From contig NZ_JAJCTH010000021.1 of assembly GCF_020594515.1 (NCBI RefSeq), positions 1-64,000 of the forward strand: DNA of 64,000 nucleotides, written 5' to 3'. This DNA comes from Rhodoferax sp. U2-2l (GTDB lineage: Bacteria; Pseudomonadota; Gammaproteobacteria; Burkholderiales; Burkholderiaceae_C). Position numbers and translations under genes: made by a program. Under the pieces are notes generated by a model that was not told the DNA's origin, searched no databases, and saw nothing but the letters and a program-made list of their open reading frames with translations. How positions within the stretch are numbered: position 1 is the stretch's first letter; each line of letters opens with the position of its first letter. Below, piece by piece: positions 57,692-64,000 of the stretch.

Positions 57692-60600
57692 CTAAGCGTG
57701 GGTTGCGGTTGAATCGGTCGATGAGCCTTCGTCATCCAGCCAGTCCACCTTGGCCATCTTGCGCAGCACCACAAATTCATCACGGTTGGTGCCGATGGTT
57801 CCGTAGTAGTTGAAGCCGTAGCTGAACTGGGCATAGCCGCCGATCATGTGGGTCGGTTTGAGCACAATCCGCGTCACCGAGTTGTGGATGCCACCGCGGC
57901 CACCCGTGATTTCGGAGCCCGGCATGTTCACCAGTTTTTCCTGCGCGTGGTACATCAAACACATGCCATTGCGCACACGCTGGCTGACCACCGCACGGGC
58001 GGTGAGCGCGCCGTTGAGGTTGAACAGCTCAATCCAGTCGTTGTCCACAATGCCGGCGCTTTTGGCGTCGTCTTCGCTGATCCAGACAATCGGGCCGCCG
58101 CGGCTCAGGGTCAGCATGTGCAGGTTGTCGCTGTAGGTGCTGTGGATGCCCCACTTCTGGTGCGGCGTGATGAAGTTCAGCGCAATCTCGGTGTTGCCGT
58201 TGGGCTTCACGTTCTGGATGCCGTGCGTGGTTTTCAGGTCCACCGGCGGGCGGTAGCTGCTGAAGCCCTCACCAAACGCCGTCATCCACGGGTGGTCCAT
58301 GTAGAACTGCTGACGACCGGTCAGGGTGCGCCATGGGATCATCTCGTGCACGTTGGTGTAGCCGGCGTTGTACGACACGGTTTCACTCTCGATGCCGCTC
58401 CAGGTGGGGCTGCTGATGATCTTGCGCGGCTGCGCCTGGATGTCGCGGAAGCGGATTTTTTCGTCTTCGCGGTGGATCGCCAGGTGGGTATGGTCCAGCC
58501 CGGTCTGTTTGCCCAGGGCCTCCCAGGCTTTGACTGCCACATGGCCGTTGGTCTCGGGCGCAAATTGCAGGATGACTTCGCAGGCGTCAATGTCGCTCTC
58601 GATCTTGGGCATGCCGCAGGTCACACCCGGCTCGGTCACCAGACCGTTGAGTTCACCGAGCTGTTTGACCTCGATCTGCGTGTTCCAGGCGATGCCCTTG
58701 CCGCCGTTGCCGACCTTGTTCATCAGCGGGCCGACCGCCGTGAAACGTTTGTAGACATTGGGGTAGTCGCGTTCCACCACGGTCATGCTCGGGGCAGTTT
58801 TGCCGGGGATCAGGTCGATCTCGCCGGTTTTCCACTCCTGCACACCAAACGGCTGGGCCATTTCGGCCGGGGTGTCATGCATGATGGGGGTGAGCACCAT
58901 GTCGCGCTCCACACCCAGATGGCCCACACACAGTTCGCTGAACTTCTTGGCGAAACCTTTGTAGATCTCCCAATCGCTGCGGGATTGCCAGGCCGGGTCG
59001 ACCGCGGTGGACAGCGGGTGGATGAACGGGTGCATGTCGCTGGTGTTCATGTCGTTCTTCTCGTACCAGGTGGCCGTGGGCAACACGATGTCCGAGTACA
59101 GACAGGTGGTGCTCATGCGGAAGTCGAGTGTCACGACCAGGTCGAGCTTGCCTTCGGGGGCCTTGTCGTGCCAGACCACTTCTTTCGGTTTGGCTTGCTG
59201 GGCGCCCAGGTCCTTGCCCTGCACGCCGTGGGTGGTGCCCAGCAGGTGCTTCAGGAAGTATTCATGCCCCTTGCCGCTGGAGCCCAGGATGTTGGAGCGC
59301 CAGACAAACAGGTTGCGCGGCCAGTTGGCCGGGTGGTCCGGGTCTTCACAACTCATCGTCAAACTGCCGTCTTTCAGGCCCTTGACCAGGTAGTCTTTCG
59401 GCTCCATCTTGGCGGCAGTGGCGTCGCGCACCAGTTGCAGCGGGTTGACTTTGAGCTGTGGTGCGCTGGGCAACCAGCCCATGCGCTCGGCGCGCACGTT
59501 GTAGTCGATCATGCTGCCGCCAAATTTGGACTTGTCGGCCAGCGGCGAGAGGATTTCATCGACCCCCACCGTCTCGTAACGCCACTGGTCGGTGTGGGCG
59601 TAGAAAAAGCTGGTGCCGTTCATCTGCCGGGGCGGGCGGATCCAGTCCAGGGCAAAGGCCAGCGCCGTCCAGCCGGTCTGCGGGCGCAGTTTTTCCTGGC
59701 CCACATAGTGCGCCCAGCCGCCGCCGCTCTGGCCGATGCAGCCACACATCATCAGCATGTTGATGACACCGCGGTAGTTCATGTCGGCGTGGTACCAGTG
59801 GTTCATGGCCGCGCCAATGATCACCATCGATTTGCCATGCGTTTTGTCGGCGTTTTCGGCAAACTGGCGCGCCACGGTGATGAGCTGTTCACGCGGGGTG
59901 CCAGTGATGCGTTCCTGCCAGGCCGGGGTGTAGGGTGTGTCGTCGTTGAAGTCTTTGGCCGCCATTTCACCGGGCAGACCGCGTGCCACGCCGTAGTTGG
60001 CGACCTGCAGGTCAAACACGGTGGCGACCAGGGCGCTGCGTTCTTCGCCCGCCTTGCCGAGCGAAATGCGTTGCACAGGGACCGTGCGCACCAACACGTT
60101 GTTGGCGGCGTCACCCGTGGCGTTGTTGGGGAAGTGTTCACTGACGATGCCACCGAAGTAGGGGAAACCGACCTTGGCGGTTTCGCTGCTGGCCTGTTCA
60201 CCTTCGAGCACGGTCAGTTTCAGGGTCACATCGGTGCCGTGGCGCGCTTCCTTGGCTTCCAGATTCCACTGGCCTTCATCGGCCCGTCCGTCGGCGCCCC
60301 AGCGGAAACCGATGGCACCGTTGGGCAGCACCACTTTGCCGCTCATGTCCAGCGCCACGGTTTTCCAGTCAGGGTTGTTGGCGGCGCCGAGCTTGCCATT
60401 GAAGTCAGAGGCGCGCACATACCGGTCCGGCACCATCACGGTTTGGCCGTCTGGCAGGGTTTGCTCTTTGAGCATCACCAGCATCGGCATGTCGGTATAC
60501 CTGCGCACGTAGTTGTCAAAGTAGGCGCTGCGCGGCTTGCCACCGTCGGGGAAGTAAAACTCTTTCAGGATCACGTGGCCCATGGCCATGGCCACAGCGG

Positions 60601-61507
60601 CGTCGGTACCCTGTTTGGGTTTCATCCAGATGTCGGAGAGTTTGGCGACTTCAGAATAATCTGGTGTCACGGCCACGGTCTTGGTGCCCTTGTAACGTAC
60701 CTCGGTGAAGAAGTGGGCGTCAGGCGTACGCGTCTGCGGCACGTTGGAACCCCAGGCGATGATGTAGCTGGAGTTGTACCAGTCAGCCGACTCGGGCACG
60801 TCGGTCTGTTCGCCCCAGATTTGCGGGCTGGCCGGAGGCAGGTCGCAATACCAGTCGTAGAAGCTGATCGGCACGCCGCCAATCAGGCCCAGGTAGCGGC
60901 TGCCGGCAGCGTAGGACACCATCGACATGGCGGGAATCGGCGAGAAGCCGATGATGCGGTCCGGCCCGTATTGTTTGATGGTGTAGACGTTGGCGGCTGC
61001 CACCATCTCGTTGGCCTCGTCCCAGCCTGCGCGCACAAAACCGCCCATGCCGCGCAGGGTTTGGTAACTCTTGCGCTTGTCATCCGACTGGGCGATGGAG
61101 GCCCAGGCGTCCACCGGGTCCATGGTTTGACGCGCTTCGCGCCAAAGTTTGAGCAGGCGGCCACGCACCATCGGGTATTTGACGCGGTTGGCGCTGTACA
61201 GATACCAGCTGTAGCTGGCACCCCGGGCGCAGCCACGCGGTTCGTGGTTGGGCATGTCCCAGCGGGTGCGGGGGTAGTCGGTTTGCTGGGTTTCCCACGT
61301 GACGATGCCGCCCTTGACGTAAATTTTCCAGGAGCAAGAACCCGTGCAGTTCACGCCGTGGGTGCTGCGCACAATCTTGTCGTGGGCCCAGCGGTCGCGG
61401 TAGGCGTCTTCCCAGGTGCGGTCTTCGCCGGTGGTGACACCGTGGTCACCTGCGAAAGCTTCTTTGGGTTGTGAGAAGTAAGTGAGTCGGTCCAGAAAAT
61501 GGCTCAT
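57692..61507 (-). CDS. narG: Respiratory nitrate reductase alpha chain (Mo-bisMGD)
   Basis: NarG reduces nitrate to nitrite on the cytoplasmic side of the membrane. The FS0 [4Fe-4S] cluster has the His-ligated form: His50, Cys54, Cys58 and Cys93. The molybdenum ligand Asp222 (in the WYCDLPPASPQIW region) is at the same number as in E. coli. The 1271 residues are slightly more than the E. coli protein. There is no Tat signal, only the remnant-like N-terminus of NarG. ATG 61507 has GGAG upstream. The next genes are the cupin, narH, narJ and narI. Confidence 0.98.
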   Translation of the reverse strand: MSHFLDRLTYFSQPKEAFAGDHGVTTGEDRTWEDAYRDRWAHDKIVRSTHGVNCTGSCSWKIYVKGGIVTWETQQTDYPRTRWDMPNHEPRGCARGASYSWYLYSANRVKYPMVRGRLLKLWREARQTMDPVDAWASIAQSDDKRKSYQTLRGMGGFVRAGWDEANEMVAAANVYTIKQYGPDRIIGFSPIPAMSMVSYAAGSRYLGLIGGVPISFYDWYCDLPPASPQIWGEQTDVPESADWYNSSYIIAWGSNVPQTRTPDAHFFTEVRYKGTKTVAVTPDYSEVAKLSDIWMKPKQGTDAAVAMAMGHVILKEFYFPDGGKPRSAYFDNYVRRYTDMPMLVMLKEQTLPDGQTVMVPDRYVRASDFNGKLGAANNPDWKTVALDMSGKVVLPNGAIGFRWGADGRADEGQWNLEAKEARHGTDVTLKLTVLEGEQASSETAKVGFPYFGGIVSEHFPNNATGDAANNVLVRTVPVQRISLGKAGEERSALVATVFDLQVANYGVARGLPGEMAAKDFNDDTPYTPAWQERITGTPREQLITVARQFAENADKTHGKSMVIIGAAMNHWYHADMNYRGVINMLMMCGCIGQSGGGWAHYVGQEKLRPQTGWTALAFALDWIRPPRQMNGTSFFYAHTDQWRYETVGVDEILSPLADKSKFGGSMIDYNVRAERMGWLPSAPQLKVNPLQLVRDATAAKMEPKDYLVKGLKDGSLTMSCEDPDHPANWPRNLFVWRSNILGSSGKGHEYFLKHLLGTTHGVQGKDLGAQQAKPKEVVWHDKAPEGKLDLVVTLDFRMSTTCLYSDIVLPTATWYEKNDMNTSDMHPFIHPLSTAVDPAWQSRSDWEIYKGFAKKFSELCVGHLGVERDMVLTPIMHDTPAEMAQPFGVQEWKTGEIDLIPGKTAPSMTVVERDYPNVYKRFTAVGPLMNKVGNGGKGIAWNTQIEVKQLGELNGLVTEPGVTCGMPKIESDIDACEVILQFAPETNGHVAVKAWEALGKQTGLDHTHLAIHREDEKIRFRDIQAQPRKIISSPTWSGIESETVSYNAGYTNVHEMIPWRTLTGRQQFYMDHPWMTAFGEGFSSYRPPVDLKTTHGIQNVKPNGNTEIALNFITPHQKWGIHSTYSDNLHMLTLSRGGPIVWISEDDAKSAGIVDNDWIELFNLNGALTARAVVSQRVRNGMCLMYHAQEKLVNMPGSEITGGRGGIHNSVTRIVLKPTHMIGGYAQFSYGFNYYGTIGTNRDEFVVLRKMAKVDWLDDEGSSTDSTATHA

Positions 61508-61615
61508 TGGGTGCTCCAGTTGAAATGGGTTTTGGCGTTCATGGCGGGTTCAAAAGGGTTATTTCTTGGTTGCGCAAGTTGGTGTGGGTTGTTTGGTGCG
61601 CGGGCATCTGTGGAG

Positions 61616-61906
61616 GCCGAGGGCAACGGGGTAAATGCTTCCGCGAATGTCCCCCGGCCTTCGGCCTCCTCCTTTATTTGGCAAAACCCCAAGTCCACGC
61701 TGCACCATTCACCCCATTGCCCTCGGCTGCCAGCGGTGGTGGTGCGTAACGATTGAGAACCCAAGGCATTTGTACCCATGGCTTTCATCCCCAATGCATT
61801 CGGCTCCCATGTCTTCGCAACCTGTGCGTGCCCTAACGCTGGCCGACTCAGGTCGGCGTGGCGCTCGGCGCAGCGGCATAAAGGAGGAGGCCGCAGGCCG
61901 GGGGAC
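61616..61906. repeat. Interlocked inverted repeats in the 557-bp narK-narG gap
   Basis: The gap 61508-62064 has no credible gene. It holds two inverted-repeat pairs. Pair A: 61616-61637 with 61706-61727, 22 bp, 2 mismatches. Pair B: 61649-61676 with 61879-61906, 28 bp, 1 mismatch. Their order is A-B-A'-B', so the two hairpins exclude or interlock with each other. A further small hairpin GCCGAC/GTCGGC lies at 61842-61857. The rest (61920-62040) resembles a repeat seen in Comamonadaceae. The narG promoter must lie in or near this region; I find no clean FNR box (TTGAT-N4-ATCAA). Confidence 0.75.
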
Positions 61907-62064
61907 AGCCGCGGAGCTGAGTGCCGCGTCGGCCTGAGTTCCAACGAACCTGACTTCCCCGCGCCGGAGACCCGATGAACCGCGCCAAAGCTGCGCTCAG
62001 GCGAGCAAAGATCAACGGCAAAAAAGCACATATCAACAATGGACAACATGATTCAGCAGCGATA

Positions 62065-63693
62065 TCAGGGGTTCTTGATCTCTGAGCCAGCGCGCAGGTA
62101 AAACCACCAGTTCAGCACCAGGCACAGCGCATAGAAGACGGCAAACCCGTACATGGCAATCTCCGGCGTGCCGGCCTTGATCTGCGCGCCAATCACCACC
62201 GGGGCGATGAAGGCGCCATATGCAGCCACCGCCGAGGTCCAGCCCAGCACCGGCCCGGCCTGCTGGCGGTCAAAAATCACGCCGATGGTGCGAAAGGTTG
62301 AGCCATTGCCGATGCCGGTGGCGGCAAACAACAGCACGAACAGCCACATAAACGTTGAGAAATACTGCTCAGGCGTGGCTGAGGCGTAGGCCTGCATCAT
62401 CACGTAACCCACCGCACCCGAGGCCACCACCATCACGGCCGAAATCACCTGGGTCACGATGGAACCGCCCAGCTTGTCCGAAATCCAGCCACCAATGGGC
62501 CGCGTCAGCGCACCAACAAAGGGCCCGATCCACGCGTAGGTCAATGCGGACACCGCGTTCGGGTTTTTCAGCGTGTGCTGCATCACCCCTTCGGCGTCAG
62601 GCACGTGGCTGATGCCGAAGATCACCGTGATGGACAGCGGCAGCGCCATCGAAAAGCCGATGAACGAGCCGAAGGTGACGATGTAGAGCACGGTCAGCGA
62701 CCAGGTGTGTTTGTTGCCGAAGATGGCAAACTGCTTGCTGATGTTGTCCTTCATGGTGCCAAAAGCGGTGAACTTCATCACCATCAGCGTGCTGAAAATG
62801 ATCAGCGGCATCGCCACCCACATGTTCAGCAGGCCCAGGCCGGTAGGGGCGGGCAGGTACAGGTACAGGCCCAGACCTGCGGGTATGAAGGACAGGGTGT
62901 AGATCCAGATGATCTTCAAGAAGGCGCCGATCGTGCTGCCGATGTTGGGCGACACGGTGGTCAGGTTGTTCATGCCGAACCAGGCGATGGCCGACAGCGG
63001 GACCAGCGACAGCAGCCAGGCGAAACCGGCGTTCTGGATCCAGGTGGGGGTGCCGGCCACAATCTTGCCGAAGATCCAGCCGCTGTCCTTGATCAGGGCG
63101 GTGGGCTCACCGCCGAAGCTGCCAAACAGGCCCATGGTCATCACCAGCGGGATCACGATCTGCATGGTGGTCACGCCAAAATTGCCCAGACCGGCGTTCA
63201 GGCCCAGCGCCGTGCCTTGCAGGCGCTTGGGGAAAAAGGTGCTGATGTTGGACATCGAGCTGGCAAAGTTGCCGCCGCCCACGCCTGACCACAAAGCCAT
63301 CAGCTGGAAGGTCCACAGCGGCCAGTCCGGGTGCTGCAGCACGATGCCGGTGCCAATCGCCGGGGCCAGCAGCATGGCGGTGGTCAAAAAGATGGTGTTG
63401 CGGCCACCAGCCACCCGGATCAGGAACGAGGCGGGGATGCGCATGGTGGCGCCCGCCAGACCGGCAATGGCGGTGAGCGAGAACAGCTCAGCCTGGGTGA
63501 ACGGAAAGCCCAGGTTGAGCATCTGCACCGTGATGATGCCCCACATGCCCCAGATGGCGAAACCGCAGAGCAGGCACGGAATCGAGATCCACAGGTTACG
63601 GTAGGCGATTTTTTTGCCGGTGCTCTCCCAGAACGCCGGGTCTTCGGGGCGCCAGTCGGTGAGGTCGGCGGAAGAGGTTTTGGGGGAGTTCAT
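62065..63693 (-). CDS. narK: Nitrate/nitrite MFS transporter (NarK2 type)
   Basis: A 12-helix MFS porter of the nitrate/nitrite family with 542 residues. The nitrate signatures are visible: GGGNFASSMSNISTFFPKRLQG (TM5) and GNGSTFRTIGVIF (TM11). An extended loop of about 60 residues between helices 6 and 7 fits the NarK2 nitrite-export or antiport type. It starts 26 bp after the stop of a second narK, so the two form a tandem pair, likely NarK1 (nitrate/H+ symport) then NarK2 (nitrate/nitrite antiport), upstream of narG. Confidence 0.93.
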   Translation of the reverse strand: MNSPKTSSADLTDWRPEDPAFWESTGKKIAYRNLWISIPCLLCGFAIWGMWGIITVQMLNLGFPFTQAELFSLTAIAGLAGATMRIPASFLIRVAGGRNTIFLTTAMLLAPAIGTGIVLQHPDWPLWTFQLMALWSGVGGGNFASSMSNISTFFPKRLQGTALGLNAGLGNFGVTTMQIVIPLVMTMGLFGSFGGEPTALIKDSGWIFGKIVAGTPTWIQNAGFAWLLSLVPLSAIAWFGMNNLTTVSPNIGSTIGAFLKIIWIYTLSFIPAGLGLYLYLPAPTGLGLLNMWVAMPLIIFSTLMVMKFTAFGTMKDNISKQFAIFGNKHTWSLTVLYIVTFGSFIGFSMALPLSITVIFGISHVPDAEGVMQHTLKNPNAVSALTYAWIGPFVGALTRPIGGWISDKLGGSIVTQVISAVMVVASGAVGYVMMQAYASATPEQYFSTFMWLFVLLFAATGIGNGSTFRTIGVIFDRQQAGPVLGWTSAVAAYGAFIAPVVIGAQIKAGTPEIAMYGFAVFYALCLVLNWWFYLRAGSEIKNP

Positions 63694-63719
63694 GTCAGAC
63701 TTTCAAAGCGAAGGGGAGT

Positions 63720-64000
63720 TCATGTGTGCGATTGCAGGCGCTTGGACGGGTGACCCAGGTAATCACCCGTGCGCACTTCGGTCCAGTACATCCAGATCAG
63801 CGACACCCAGACCACGCCGTACATCAGCATGAAAGCGCTGGACCGGATGCCGGTGAGGTCCATCAGCGCGCCAAACAGGATGGGCAGCACAAATCCGCCC
63901 AGACCTCCGGCCAGGCCGACCATGCCGCTGATGGTGCCGATGTTGTGGGTGTAGTCGTCGCTGATGTACTTGAAAACGCTGGCCTTGCCAAACGCAAAGG
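63720..64000 (-). CDS. narK: Nitrate MFS transporter (NarK1 type), C-terminal part
   Basis: The C-terminal 93 codons are present; the gene begins beyond the right edge. The text ISDDYTHNIGTISGMVGLAGGLGGFVLPILFG is the last nitrate signature with the final helix pair, and the end is charged (VRTGDYLGHPSKRLQSHT). It is the first member of the narK pair. Its TGA overlaps an ATG that starts a six-codon minicistron (63723-63703), and ATGAACTCCCC at that point is repeated at the start of the next narK. Confidence 0.9.
   Translation of the reverse strand, partial: FAFGKASVFKYISDDYTHNIGTISGMVGLAGGLGGFVLPILFGALMDLTGIRSSAFMLMYGVVWVSLIWMYWTEVRTGDYLGHPSKRLQSHT

Noticed and set aside
57848..61474. A 1208-residue open frame on the plus strand opposite narG
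   Set aside because: It mirrors narG codon positions in a GC-rich gene, its translation is rich in Val/His/Gly/Ala low-complexity text, and it has no recognisable domain. The narG frame is certain.
61504..62049. A 181-residue minus-strand frame in the narK-narG gap
   Set aside because: It runs through the inverted repeats, has Arg/Pro/Ser-rich repeat text, ends against the narG start and shows no ribosome-binding site. It is repeat DNA read by chance.

Overview
The window is a dense, GC-rich chromosomal segment from a betaproteobacterium, most likely Comamonadaceae and Rhodoferax/Polaromonas-like (family-level inference). The reasons are the Arg32-type elongation factor P with EarP, the Bpt/Aat pair, a Tat-exported HiPIP, a narK-narK-narGHJI-parvulin locus, PHB metabolism genes, and several short interspersed palindromic repeats of a kind common in that family. 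Almost everything is housekeeping or central metabolism. I see no prophage, CRISPR array, plasmid origin or intact IS; one possible transposase C-terminus lies at the extreme left edge.

Layout: (1) 1-5.5 kb: leuA with an abnormal N-terminus, a PbpG-type D,D-peptidase, an IclR regulator, the translationally coupled N-degron transferases aat-bpt, and tRNA-Pro and tRNA-Arg. (2) 5.5-14 kb: a propionate/methylmalonyl-CoA cassette, with a divergent FCD-GntR regulator, methylmalonyl-CoA mutase, MeaB, PccB, PccA and an epimerase-like VOC protein. (3) 14-21.7 kb, all minus strand: a ferredoxin coupled to an intracellular PHB depolymerase, a DUF2520 dehydrogenase with an apparent ATC start, an aromatic/aspartate aminotransferase, a small membrane protein, and gabD and gabT. 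(4) 22-34.3 kb, plus strand: alaS, fpr, a PfkB adenosine kinase-like gene, hip, ubiG-gph, ssrA (tmRNA), a hydroxyacid dehydrogenase, rmuC-MFS and nhaD. (5) 34.3-44 kb: a LOG-family protein, earP-efp, uvrC-pgsA, dapA-bamC, and an MFS/41-aa protein/methyltransferase operon. (6) 44-53 kb: parE-parC, an alpha/beta hydrolase, a GlnT-type glutamine synthetase, and aceA behind a perfect 18-bp palindrome. (7) 53-64 kb, minus strand: two narK genes (one partial), narG, a cupin gene, narH, narJ, narI, a parvulin and an unknown protein.

Functionally the segment joins propionyl-CoA and acetyl-CoA assimilation (methylmalonyl pathway, isocitrate lyase), storage-polymer mobilisation (PhaZ), GABA catabolism and respiratory nitrate reduction, which fits a facultative denitrifier or nitrate respirer. 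The least conventional items are the cupin cistron translationally overlapped with narH, the interlocked inverted repeats upstream of narG, a repeat-like insertion kept in frame inside uvrC, the ATC-start candidate, two unannotated-size membrane proteins, and the possible IS scar at the leuA start. None of these amounts to a clearly new multi-gene system.
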